Positions 25,872-33,560 of a stretch of DNA of 57,224 nt are shown piece by piece. The translations under genes and the position numbers were made by a program. How positions within the stretch are numbered: the first letter of the stretch is position 1; each line of letters opens with the position of its first letter. The notes below the pieces were generated by a model that saw only the letters and a program-made list of their open reading frames with translations, was not told the origin of the DNA and did no database searches. The DNA is from Candidatus Rokuibacteriota bacterium (GTDB lineage Bacteria > Methylomirabilota > Methylomirabilia > Rokubacteriales > CSP1-6), in the NCBI GenBank assembly GCA_003220475.1, contig QHSO01000076.1, positions 1-57,224 on the forward strand, read 5' to 3'.

Positions 25872-27485
25872 CTAGGATCGCCGCCGCTTGCGCTCGCGCA
25901 GATCGATCGCGCCGTGACGGCGGCGCGGATCCTCGCCTTTGGGAAACATCTGGCTCTTCTGCACCTTCTGCGTGCCCGTCGTCGGCAGCGACGGCACGAA
26001 CAGCATCCAGCCCGGCGCCTTGAAGTACGCCAGGCGCTCGAGGCACCACTCAAAGATCCGATCGGCGAGCGCGGCGTCCGCGGTGACGCCGGGCATGGCG
26101 ACGATGCAGGCCATGACCTCTTCCTCGCGCACCTCGTCCGGCGCGGCCACGACGGCCACCTGCGCGACCTCGTCGTGAGCCTGGATCACCGCCTCGATCT
26201 CCGCGGCGGCGATGTTCTCGCCTGCGCGGCGGATGATGTTCTTCTTGCGATCGACGAAGTAGAGCATCCCGTCGGGATCCTGGCGCACGACGTCGCCCGT
26301 GTGGAACCAGCCGCCGCGCCAGGCCTCCTCCGTCGCCATCTCGTCCTTGAGATAGCCCGAAAAGAATCCGTGCCGCGGGCCCTCCGGGCCGCCCCAGCGC
26401 ACGAGCAGCTCGCCCTCGGTGCCGCGCGGCACCTCGCCGCCGGTGTCGTCGGCAACTTTCGCCTCGAGGCCGCCGAAGGGTCGGCCGAACGCACGTGTAT
26501 GGATCATGCGCGGTTCACGATTGACCAGCGTGACGCGGCCGGTTTCCGTCATGCCCCACGCTTCAATGAGCGGGAATCCGAAGCGCTTCTCGACGGCCTC
26601 GTGCAGCTCGGGCTCCACGCCCGCACCCACGCCGAACTTCACGGCGTGCTGCCGTTCTTCCGGCGTCACGGGTTGGTTGAGGAGCATCGGCGGCATCACG
26701 CCGAGGTAGTGGATGATCGTGGCGCGGGAGGCGACGACGTCGTTCCACCACCGCGACGGACTGAAGCGCTCGGGCAGGATCAAGCAGTTCGCCGTGAGCA
26801 TCGCGCAGGTCGCGGTGAGCGCCTGGCAGTTCATGTGATAGAGCGGCAGCGGATTGAGGATCCGCTCGCGCCCCTGCTCGATGACCACGAGCCCGCCGAT
26901 GTCGCGATACCAGGCGCCGGAGGTCAGATAGTAGCGGTTGGTCAGGACGCAGCCCTTGGGCCGGCCCGTCGTTCCGGATGTGTAGAGCAGGCTGCACTCC
27001 GTGTCGAGGCCGGGCGTCCCGCCCCGCGGCGCCACGCGCGGCATCGGCAGCGTCGAGGGCCAGTCCTCCGCGTTCACGACGGGCAGCGGTTGTGCGCGCT
27101 CACGCGCGACGACCTCGACGTCGGTCACGCGAGCCGCGATGACGACGGCGAGGTCGGCGTCCGAGTGCTCCATCTGATAGAGCATCTCGTCACGACGGTA
27201 GTCGGGGTTGATCGGCACGATGCCGGAGCCAAGCGCGTTGAGCGCGAGGTAGTGGAAGAAGAACTCCGGCCGGTTTTCCAGCAGCAGGGCGACGCGGTGG
27301 CCGTGACCGAAGCCCGCGGCCTCGTAGGCGGCGCGCAGACGCTCGACCTCGGCGCCCGCCTGACCGTACGTGTACTCGACGCCCTGGGGGTGGTACGGCC
27401 GGTTCGGCGCGGGCGGCGCACAGAGGAACGCGGCATCCGGCGCGGCGATCGCGGTCGCGGCGAATGCCTCATAGACCGTTTTCAT
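25872..27485 (-). CDS. AMP-dependent acyl-CoA synthetase/ligase
   Basis: 537 residues from the ATG at 27485; the upstream extension reads as non-protein. ANL-superfamily motifs: P-loop LLYTSGTTGRPKG, EAWGMTETG, the hinge region GWFHTGDVVRQDPDGMLYFVDRKKNIIRRAGENI and the catalytic lysine near GTQKVQK. It resembles the crotonobetaine/carnitine-CoA ligase (CaiC) side of the family, with middle text ATCAMLTANCLILPERFSPS. It activates a carboxylic acid to its CoA thioester in the cytoplasm; substrate unknown. A TAAAAT box lies 11 nt upstream of the start. Confidence 0.9.
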   Translation of the reverse strand: MKTVYEAFAATAIAAPDAAFLCAPPAPNRPYHPQGVEYTYGQAGAEVERLRAAYEAAGFGHGHRVALLLENRPEFFFHYLALNALGSGIVPINPDYRRDEMLYQMEHSDADLAVVIAARVTDVEVVARERAQPLPVVNAEDWPSTLPMPRVAPRGGTPGLDTECSLLYTSGTTGRPKGCVLTNRYYLTSGAWYRDIGGLVVIEQGRERILNPLPLYHMNCQALTATCAMLTANCLILPERFSPSRWWNDVVASRATIIHYLGVMPPMLLNQPVTPEERQHAVKFGVGAGVEPELHEAVEKRFGFPLIEAWGMTETGRVTLVNREPRMIHTRAFGRPFGGLEAKVADDTGGEVPRGTEGELLVRWGGPEGPRHGFFSGYLKDEMATEEAWRGGWFHTGDVVRQDPDGMLYFVDRKKNIIRRAGENIAAAEIEAVIQAHDEVAQVAVVAAPDEVREEEVMACIVAMPGVTADAALADRIFEWCLERLAYFKAPGWMLFVPSLPTTGTQKVQKSQMFPKGEDPRRRHGAIDLRERKRRRS

Positions 27486-27609
27486 CGGCGACGCCGATTT
27501 TAGCGCGAATGTCGCCGCCCGCCGCGCGTTTGATACGATCGCGCTCGCAGCGGCGCGCGTCGTCGACGCACACGATGAGTGCGAACGTCCAGTCCGGAGA
27601 GGAGAACAC

Positions 27610-27867
27610 ATGGCCGCCTACCTGATCGCCAACGTCGACGTGAAGGATGCCGCGGCGTTCGAGGAGTATCGCAAGCAAGGGCCGGCGACGATCGCCAAAC
27701 ACGGCGGCCGTTACCTCGTGCGCGGCGGCCGCGTCGAGCGCGTCGAGGGGACGTGGAATCCGAAGCGGCTCGTCGTGCTCGAATTCCGTCGATCGAGCAG
27801 GCGCGGCCCCAAGGCGCTGCGCATGACGTGCACGGTCACCGACGCGGTCTTCGTCGAAGGGGCCTGA
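27610..27867 (+). CDS. DUF1330 family protein with an internal gap
   Basis: 85 residues from an ATG with a GGAGAGGAG site. The dimeric ferredoxin-like DUF1330 fold begins normally: MAAYLIANVDVKDAAAFEEY, KHGGRYLVRGGRVERVEG, KRLVVLEF. After LEF the text turns into RRSSRRGPKALRM. Reading the neighbouring frame there gives PSIEQAR, which is the normal family continuation. About ten residues (the usual WY..EY helix) and one base appear lost between 27784 and 27811, with the original frame restored afterwards. Function of DUF1330 proteins is unknown. Confidence 0.75.
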   Translation: MAAYLIANVDVKDAAAFEEYRKQGPATIAKHGGRYLVRGGRVERVEGTWNPKRLVVLEFRRSSRRGPKALRMTCTVTDAVFVEGA

Positions 27868-27868
27868 C

Positions 27869-28636
27869 GTTTACTACGAGCGTCGTGGACGGGGAGCGGC
27901 CGACGCCCCCGCCATCGTCTTTCTGCACGGTCTCGGCTCGTGCGCCGACGACTGGGCCTCGCAAGTCGCGGCCTTCGAGGCCGACCAGCGTCTCGTGCTC
28001 GTCGATCTGCCGGGTCATTACCGCTCGCCACTGCCCGCGGGCCGCTTGACGATCGACGCCATGGCCGACGCCGTGGGCGTGCTGTTGCAACGGCTGCGCG
28101 AGCCTCCCGCGCACGTGGTCGGCCTGTCGCTCGGAGGTTGCGTGGGCCTGGCCCTCGCGCTGCGCGCGCCAGAGCGGGTGCGCTCGCTCACGATCGTGAA
28201 CGCATTCGCGCGGCTGCGTCCGGCGGGCCCGGCCGCCGTCGCGCGACTGGGCGTGCGGCTGGCACTGCTCGCCGCGGCGCCGATGTCGGCGGTGGCAGCG
28301 CTGGTGGCGCGCGGACTGTTCCCGCGGCCGGAGCAGACGGCGCTCTACGAGGCCGCCGTGCGGAGCCTCGGTCGCAACTCGCGACGCGCGTACTTCGCCG
28401 GGTGCCGCGCCGTCCTCGGCTTCGACGCGCGTGCGGCGCTGGCGCGCGTGCGTTGCCCGACGCTCGTGATGGCCGGCGCCGACGACGCCACGGTCGGCCT
28501 CGACGTGAAAGAGACGCTGGCGCGGGCGATTCCCGGCGCGCGCTTTGTGGTGGTGCCGGACTCGGGCCATGCCACCAACGCCGACCAGCCCGAGACGTTC
28601 AACGCGACGCTGCGCGACTTCCTCACTGCGCGCTGA
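27869..28636 (+). CDS. Alpha/beta hydrolase (PcaD-like) lacking a recognisable start codon
   Basis: The coding frame begins in the tail of the DUF1330 gene and reads VYYERRGRGAADAPAIVFLH, then GLGS (oxyanion loop). The nucleophile is in GLSLGG, the acid in AGADDATVG, and the histidine in DSGHATNADQPE. The first ATG/GTG/TTG in frame is at 27995, which would drop the oxyanion loop, so the natural start has been lost or hidden by a sequence error near 27860. Intact members hydrolyse small esters or lactones. Co-directional with DUF1330 and the DMT transporter. Confidence 0.75.
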   Translation, partial: VYYERRGRGAADAPAIVFLHGLGSCADDWASQVAAFEADQRLVLVDLPGHYRSPLPAGRLTIDAMADAVGVLLQRLREPPAHVVGLSLGGCVGLALALRAPERVRSLTIVNAFARLRPAGPAAVARLGVRLALLAAAPMSAVAALVARGLFPRPEQTALYEAAVRSLGRNSRRAYFAGCRAVLGFDARAALARVRCPTLVMAGADDATVGLDVKETLARAIPGARFVVVPDSGHATNADQPETFNATLRDFLTAR

Positions 28637-28660
28637 GGCGGCGCGGCGCGCGGGGTGCAG

Positions 28661-28666
28661 TACAAT
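28661..28666 (+). promoter_or_regulatory. -10 element for the DMT transporter at 28675
   Basis: TACAAT ends 8 nt before the GTG start; the geometry matches the other leaderless candidates. Confidence 0.55.
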
Positions 28667-28674
28667 CGCGCCTC

Positions 28675-29541
28675 GTGTGGCTGCTGTTCGCACTTCCCGC
28701 CGCGCTCTTCCAGGTGCTGCGCAACGCCTCGATGAAGCGGCTGGGCCACGCGCTCGACGAGTACATCAACGTCTGGGGCCGCTTCACGTTTCTGCTGCCG
28801 TGGGCGCTGCTCGCGTGCGTTGTCGGCGGCTTCCCGACACTGAAGCCGGGCTTCTACGCGTGGTGTCTGGCGTTCGGCATCACGCAAACGCTCGCGACGC
28901 TCGCGCTGTCCAAGGCGCTGAAGCTCTCGGACATCTCGCTGGTGACCGCGCTGTGGAAGGTGAGCCTGCTGATCTTGCTGGGCATGGCCTGGGTCACGAT
29001 CGGCGAGCGTCCGACGGCGCTCGGGATCACCGGCGTGGTGCTCAGCGCGTCCGGCGTCTATCTGCTCAACATCCGCCGCGCGCGCGTGTCGCCGTGGGCA
29101 CCGCTCGCCGTGCTCGTCACCGATCCGGGCCAGCGCTACACGCTGCTCGCCGCGTTCTTCTACGCGCCGAGCGTGATCACGATCAAGCAGGCCACGCTCG
29201 CCTCCGATGCCGCGATGGGCACGCTCGGCTGCTATCTCGCGGCGAGCCTCATCGTCAGCGTGCTGGCGCTGCGCACGTCCGCGCGACACTTCCGCGCGAT
29301 TCCGCGCTACTGGAAGGAATTCGTCTCGCTCGGGCTGTTCGCCGCGCTCACGACGATCCTCCAAGCCAAGGCGTACACGATGACGCTGTCCTCGTACGTC
29401 GAGGCCGCCAAGCAGGTCGAGATCCTGTTTGCGATGGCGGTCGGCGTCCTCGTCTTCGGCGAGGCCCAGCGCGTGCGTGAATCCGTTGCCGGGGCCGTCG
29501 TCATGCTCGCCGGCATGGTGCTGCTCGCGCTCGCCGCCTGA
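28675..29541 (+). CDS. EamA/DMT-family transporter
   Basis: 288 residues from GTG 28675 with nine to ten predicted membrane segments. Two EamA repeats can be seen: about 5-135, ending SASGVYLLNIRRA, and about 155-288, ending VAGAVVMLAGMVLLALAA. An inner-membrane drug/metabolite exporter of unknown substrate. The start is supported by the TACAAT box 8 nt upstream, while the longer frame reads through the preceding hydrolase. Confidence 0.85.
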   Translation: MWLLFALPAALFQVLRNASMKRLGHALDEYINVWGRFTFLLPWALLACVVGGFPTLKPGFYAWCLAFGITQTLATLALSKALKLSDISLVTALWKVSLLILLGMAWVTIGERPTALGITGVVLSASGVYLLNIRRARVSPWAPLAVLVTDPGQRYTLLAAFFYAPSVITIKQATLASDAAMGTLGCYLAASLIVSVLALRTSARHFRAIPRYWKEFVSLGLFAALTTILQAKAYTMTLSSYVEAAKQVEILFAMAVGVLVFGEAQRVRESVAGAVVMLAGMVLLALAA

Positions 29542-29587
29542 GGCCGGCGGCATCTGGCTTGCGTCGCTCCGCTCGGCGGAGGGGATC

Positions 29588-30448
29588 ATGCGCAAATTGG
29601 CCATCCTTACAACGCTCGCGCTCGCGTGCCTCGTGGCCGCGCCGGTCGCGGCCCAGGACAAACAGGACAAGAACAACCGCGGCCCGCTCGGCGGCGTGCT
29701 CGACACGCTCGGCAGCGTGCTCGGTACCAGCCCCCAGAAGCTGCACGGCACCGTCGTGTTGAGCGAGGGCTCCACGTTCGTGCTGCGAAGCGACGACGGA
29801 CGCTCCTACCGCGTCGACGCCGCCTCGCTCGATCCGCAGAAAACGCAGGCGTTCGCGCCGGGCCAGACCGTGACGGTGAACGCGCGCGGCGGCGGCCAGG
29901 CCGGTGTCCTCACCGCCACTGATGTCACGCCCGACGCGACGAGCAGCGGCAAGACATTCCAGACGGTGAGCGGCACCGTGCAGGAGGCCAACCGCCAGCG
30001 CGTGCTGTTCAAGACGCGCGACGGCCTCGTGCTGCCGGTGGATGTCTCCAACGTCAACGGCCTGCCGTATCTCGCGGCGAATCAGCCCGCGACGCTCTAC
30101 TACGAGCAGGGCTCGAAACAGGAGATCGTGGGCGTCTGGGTTCAGCCGGGCACCGGTCAGGCGTCGGCTTCGCAGCCGAACACACCGCCGCCGGCGACGT
30201 CAGCGCCCGCGAGCGCGCCGTCGGCGAGCGTACCCTCGCCGCAATCGATCGAGGGCCTCGTCGAATCGATCGGCGTCGCCGAGCTCAAGCTGCAGACCAG
30301 CGACGGTCTCGCGATCACCGTCGACACGTCGGGCGTGGATCGCCAGGCGCTGCGCGCCATCGGTCCCGGCGACGTCGTCACCGTGACCGGCAAGGGCGGC
30401 GCGACACCCGACCGCTTCGTCGCGCAGTCCGTCGAGCCCCGGCGCTGA
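29588..30448 (+). CDS. Secreted DUF5666-like repeat protein
   Basis: 286 residues from ATG 29588 with a GGAGG site. A signal peptide (1-23, ending AQ) precedes three beta-rich repeats (about 52-110, 120-185, 220-285), each with a GTV/GLV opening, a VDxSxxD- or VDTSGVD-type strand and a GPGDVVTV- or APGQTVTV-type turn. A Pro/Ala/Ser linker lies between repeats 2 and 3. Related to the C-terminal part of the protein at 352 and to the lipoprotein at 30506. Probably an envelope protein of unknown role. Confidence 0.75.
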   Translation: MRKLAILTTLALACLVAAPVAAQDKQDKNNRGPLGGVLDTLGSVLGTSPQKLHGTVVLSEGSTFVLRSDDGRSYRVDAASLDPQKTQAFAPGQTVTVNARGGGQAGVLTATDVTPDATSSGKTFQTVSGTVQEANRQRVLFKTRDGLVLPVDVSNVNGLPYLAANQPATLYYEQGSKQEIVGVWVQPGTGQASASQPNTPPPATSAPASAPSASVPSPQSIEGLVESIGVAELKLQTSDGLAITVDTSGVDRQALRAIGPGDVVTVTGKGGATPDRFVAQSVEPRR

Positions 30449-30505
30449 AGAGGTGGCTCGCTGGCAAGTCCCTTGCTCCAGACCTTCGGGGTAGGAGGGG
30501 AAACC

Positions 30506-31036
30506 ATGCGTTCATTCGCAGCGATTGCAGCCATCGTAGGTCTTGTCGCCGTGGCGGGGTGCTCGTCGACGATGCAGCCGGACCGCACGCTTCGCGGCAG
30601 CTCGCCGTCCAACTCCCTCGCCGAAGGTGAAGTCACTCGCGTTGACACGGCGCAGCGCGTGATCGTGCTCAACAACGGGCAGATGTACCAGGTCCCCGCA
30701 GACTCGGTCGTGTACGTGAACGGACAGCCGACGGCGTGGACGACGGTGCAGCCCGGCACGCGTATCGTGGTGCCGCAGGGGCAGCTGGTCGAGCTGCGCG
30801 ACGGCCGTTACATGCTCGTGCAGTCGCCGGGCGCCGTGACCACCACTCCCGGAGTTCGTCAGACGATCTACGGTCGAGTGACGGACGTCGATCGCAACGA
30901 GATTCGTGTGAAGACCGCGGACGAGTCGTTCGAGGTCAAGATGCGTGATCCGAAGTCCGCTGGCATCCGCAAGGGTGACAACGTGCAGCTGGACCTGACG
31001 TTCACGCCGGGGTCGCCGTCGGCGCTGCCGCGGTGA
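30506..31036 (+). CDS. Lipoprotein with DUF5666-like repeats
   Basis: 176 residues from ATG 30506, preceded by a GTAGGAGGGG site. The lipobox is VAVAGC with acyl Cys at about 19. Two small repeats follow: EGEVTRVDTAQRVIVLNNGQ and IYGRVTDVDRNEIRVKTADE, each followed by a charge-rich turn. A strong terminator hairpin lies 40 bp after the stop. Exported to the outer membrane or periplasm; function unknown. Confidence 0.78.
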   Translation: MRSFAAIAAIVGLVAVAGCSSTMQPDRTLRGSSPSNSLAEGEVTRVDTAQRVIVLNNGQMYQVPADSVVYVNGQPTAWTTVQPGTRIVVPQGQLVELRDGRYMLVQSPGAVTTTPGVRQTIYGRVTDVDRNEIRVKTADESFEVKMRDPKSAGIRKGDNVQLDLTFTPGSPSALPR

Positions 31037-31076
31037 TCGCGACCTGAGAGTCTGCGGCCACGTGCCGCAGGCTCGG

Positions 31077-31104
31077 ATGGGGGGCCCGCGTGCGGGCCCC
31101 CCAT
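31077..31104. terminator. Bidirectional GC-rich terminator
   Basis: A 13-bp perfect stem (ATGGGGGGCCCGC paired with its complement) with a 2-nt loop lies between two convergent genes. The plus-strand side is followed by TTTCATTTC. It would serve the lipoprotein gene at 30506 and, in reverse, the cNMP protein gene ending at 31106. Confidence 0.75.
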
Positions 31105-31105
31105 T

Positions 31106-31636
31106 TCATTTCCGCTCTGTCCGTTCGCCTCGGCCGAGCGCCTGCTCGACGCGTCTGAGTCGTCGCGACAGCGTCACGAGAATGCTCTGCGTCAGCTCGG
31201 GCGCTTCGCGCAGCAGCGTGGAGAAGTCGCGACGCTGGATCACGAGCAGTCGCATCGGCGTATCGGCGATCACCGTCGCCGAGCGCGGCTCGCCGTCGAG
31301 GAGGCTCATCTCCCCGAAGTAGTCGCCGGGCTTGAGACGCGTGCGCCGTCGCGCCGGCAGCTCGACGCGGGCCGAGCCGTCCATGATCAGGTAGAACTCG
31401 TGGCCGGTGTCGCCCTGTCGGGCGAGGACCGTCTCCGCGGGGACCTCGACCACCTCGGTGATCTTGGCCACCGCCTTGAGCTGCTTGCGCGAGCACTCCT
31501 CGAGCAGGGGCACTTCCTCGAGGCGTGCGATCTTGTCGTCCTGCGTCGGGCGGGGTCCGAACATCCCCGACGGCGGCAGCGACGCGCGCAGGCTTTCCGG
31601 AATCGAGCCGTCGAGGATGCGGCTGATGAGCTCCAT
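31106..31636 (-). CDS. Cyclic-nucleotide-binding-domain protein (small)
   Basis: 176 residues: an N-terminal linker MELISRILDGSIPESL, then a CAP-ED domain (about 40-150: VLARQGDTGHEFYLIMDGSARVELPA, GDYFGEMSLLDGEPRSATVIAD). No HTH, so not a classical CRP/FNR regulator. Its Shine-Dalgarno GGGAGG lies inside a 12-bp hairpin (31640-31671), suggesting translational control. Distant paralogue of the protein at 21288, with the same EMxLxxGxxRSATV core. Confidence 0.85.
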   Translation of the reverse strand: MELISRILDGSIPESLRASLPPSGMFGPRPTQDDKIARLEEVPLLEECSRKQLKAVAKITEVVEVPAETVLARQGDTGHEFYLIMDGSARVELPARRRTRLKPGDYFGEMSLLDGEPRSATVIADTPMRLLVIQRRDFSTLLREAPELTQSILVTLSRRLRRVEQALGRGERTERK

Positions 31637-31639
31637 GGC

Positions 31640-31671
31640 GACCTCCCGCGGACAGCGTACCGCGGGAGGTC
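31640..31671 (-). promoter_or_regulatory. Hairpin covering the Shine-Dalgarno of the cNMP gene
   Basis: Left arm GACCTCCCGCGG (31640-31651) pairs perfectly with CCGCGGGAGGTC (31660-31671) over an 8-nt loop. On the minus strand the 3' arm holds GGGAGGTC, ending 3 nt before the ATG at 31636. The stem may act as a terminator of the preceding mlaC-like gene, as an RBS-blocking switch, or both. Confidence 0.6.
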
Positions 31672-31680
31672 GGAGAACGC

Positions 31681-32298
31681 CTAGGGCTGCAGCGCCTCCA
31701 CGCGCTCGCGCAGCCGGCGCATCACCGTGTCGTACGGCTCGCTCTGGAGCAGGCGTGCGAATTGCGCCTTGTACCCGCCGACCATGCTCATGCCCTGCAT
31801 GCGGATGTCCCAGACACGCCAGTGCTCGCCGTCGCGCACCATCGCGAAGTCCAGCGGCATGCCGCCATGGCCGTCGCGCCCCACGACGCGCGCTTGCACC
31901 AGCGCGCGATCGCCGTCCATCGCGTCCCCCGTCACGACGATCTTCTCGCCGTCATAGCGGTCGAGATTTCTGAGGTAGGCGCGATTCAACAGCTCGCTGA
32001 AGAGCGTCACGAACGCGGTGCGCTCGCCGTCGGGCAGTGTCTGCCAATGAGCGCCGAGGGTACGGCGGCCCATCTCGTTCCAGTCGATCAGCTGATCGGT
32101 CACGCGCCGCACAGCTTGTCGGCGCGTCCCGCCGTGGTCGTCGCCCTTGAAGGCGGGATCACCCAGCACGGCGAGCACGCGATCGATCTGCGAGGCGAGC
32201 TGCTCTGAGGGAGGGCCGGCCAAGGCGGGCGTCGGCAGCGCTCCGAGCAGCAGTCCCAGCGAGAACCCGATGACGACGGCGGTCGACAGACGCGGCAT
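31681..32298 (-). CDS. mlaC: MlaC/Ttg2D-family phospholipid-binding protein
   Basis: 205 residues from the ATG at 32298, preceded by GGAGGTACC. A signal peptide ends near ALA-GPP. The MlaC fold is evident: QIDRVLAVLGDPAF, FVTLFSELLNRAYLRNLDRYDGEKI, VQARVVGR, MPLDFAMVRDGEHWRVWDIRMQGMSMVGGYKAQF. The family ferries phospholipids between outer membrane and the inner-membrane MlaFEDB transporter. No other mla genes are adjacent, so it may be an orphan family member. It lies 44 bp upstream of the cNMP gene. Confidence 0.88.
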   Translation of the reverse strand: MPRLSTAVVIGFSLGLLLGALPTPALAGPPSEQLASQIDRVLAVLGDPAFKGDDHGGTRRQAVRRVTDQLIDWNEMGRRTLGAHWQTLPDGERTAFVTLFSELLNRAYLRNLDRYDGEKIVVTGDAMDGDRALVQARVVGRDGHGGMPLDFAMVRDGEHWRVWDIRMQGMSMVGGYKAQFARLLQSEPYDTVMRRLRERVEALQP

Positions 32299-32585
32299 GA
32301 TCGGTACCTCCGCTCGTCGAAGATAGCAAGGCGAGTGCCGCACTTTGATTTCAGCAGGTTACGCGGACGGACGTGGGTAAAGGCTTGTCCGAGGTAGGGC
32401 ATCGATCGCCGAGCGCGCCAGCCGGTTGCAGAGGGGCGACGCGTCCGTCTCCCGCGCGCAGCGATCGCACCATTGAGTTTCTGACAATTTCCATTGACCC
32501 TCCGTCGGCGTTGCGCAATCATCGCCGCCGAACTCAATCGCGCCGTGCCGGTCCAACGACCGGAATTCATCGTCGGAGCGCATGT
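32299..32585. other. Divergent intergenic region between mlaC-like and FecR-like genes
   Basis: About 290 bp with lower GC than its surroundings, carrying promoters for both sides. No ORF, repeat or hairpin with good support is seen. AT-richer stretches around 32330-32355 and 32470-32500 are the most promoter-like. Confidence 0.5.
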
Positions 32586-33545
32586 ATGTGGACAGTCGCC
32601 CGCCTCGCCACCGCACTGGTGCTTCTCTCTGCCTTGTCGCCGTCGATTGCCGCCGCTCAAACATCCAGGGCGGGCGTGGTGACCACGCTGGAAGGCAACG
32701 TCACCGTCACGCGGGTGGCGTTGCCGCCGCAGCCACTCAAGTTCAAGGATGACGTGTTCGTCGACGACAAGGTGACGACCGGCGATCGGTCGCTCGCGCG
32801 CATGCTGCTGGGCGGCAAGGCGGTCGTCACCGTCCGCGAACGCTCGGTGCTGACGATCACCGAGGTGCCGGGCAAGGCGACGATCGATCTCTCGGCGGGC
32901 AAGATCGCCGTGGCCGTCGCGAAGGACAAGATGCGGCCGGGCGAGTCTATCGAGATCCGCGCGGCGAATGCCGTGGCCGGCATCCGCGGCACCGTGATCG
33001 TCGCCGAGGTGTCGAGCACGTCGGCGCAGGCGGGTGGCGTCGGCGGAGTGACGGGCACGTTCTGGGTGCTCCGCGGTCAGGTGGAGGCGTTCCTCTCGAA
33101 CCAGACGACCAACGCGGTGCTCGTCGGCGCGCTGCAGCAGTTCCGTGGCGGCGCCGTGACGAACATCGTGCCCAGCCAGATGGCGCAGATTCTCCAGGGC
33201 CTCTCGACGGCGGGGATGCCGCTCACGAAAGGCGGCGACGAACAGGCGAGAGAGACCGCGGCGACGGCGGGCTTCGAGCTGGCTCGATCGGTCAGCGGCG
33301 CGGCCGTCGCCGCCGCGGTTCGAACGAACGTCGTGTCGCTCGCCCGCGTTCCGACTCCGAGCACTGTTCCGATTCTTCCGGGGAATCAGCAGCTCCAGCC
33401 GTCGTCGCCCGTTGTCGCAGCGCCGCCGCCCCCGCCCCCGCCGCCGCACGAGTGCTACGGCTATTCCTGGCGTTCGGGATACTCGGGCGGCGCCTCCGGA
33501 GTCGCGACCCGTGCGGAATGGCGATCGCCGACGCGCACGCGATAA
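32586..33545 (+). CDS. Secreted FecR-domain protein
   Basis: 319 residues from ATG 32586 (MWTVARLATALVLL; signal peptide cleaved after AAA-Q). The upstream open frame is non-coding. The FecR fold at about 35-160 includes VTTGDRSLARMLLGGKAVVTVRERSVLTI, IDLSAGKIAVAVAKD and AVAGIRGTVIVAEVSS. A proline run precedes a short Gly/Tyr tail. Close relative of the protein at 19870 (same DRS.RVLMGG and RERS.LTIT phrases). It is convergent with the TPR/beta-barrel gene, a pairing that suggests a surface-export role. Confidence 0.82.
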   Translation: MWTVARLATALVLLSALSPSIAAAQTSRAGVVTTLEGNVTVTRVALPPQPLKFKDDVFVDDKVTTGDRSLARMLLGGKAVVTVRERSVLTITEVPGKATIDLSAGKIAVAVAKDKMRPGESIEIRAANAVAGIRGTVIVAEVSSTSAQAGGVGGVTGTFWVLRGQVEAFLSNQTTNAVLVGALQQFRGGAVTNIVPSQMAQILQGLSTAGMPLTKGGDEQARETAATAGFELARSVSGAAVAAAVRTNVVSLARVPTPSTVPILPGNQQLQPSSPVVAAPPPPPPPPHECYGYSWRSGYSGGASGVATRAEWRSPTRTR

Positions 33546-33560
33546 GCGGCGCGTGTCCGA

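Noticed and set aside
27610-27867. DUF1330 TGA as a selenocysteine codon
   Set aside because: The family ends at that point and the frame after the TGA holds no homologous text; the next gene runs in another frame.
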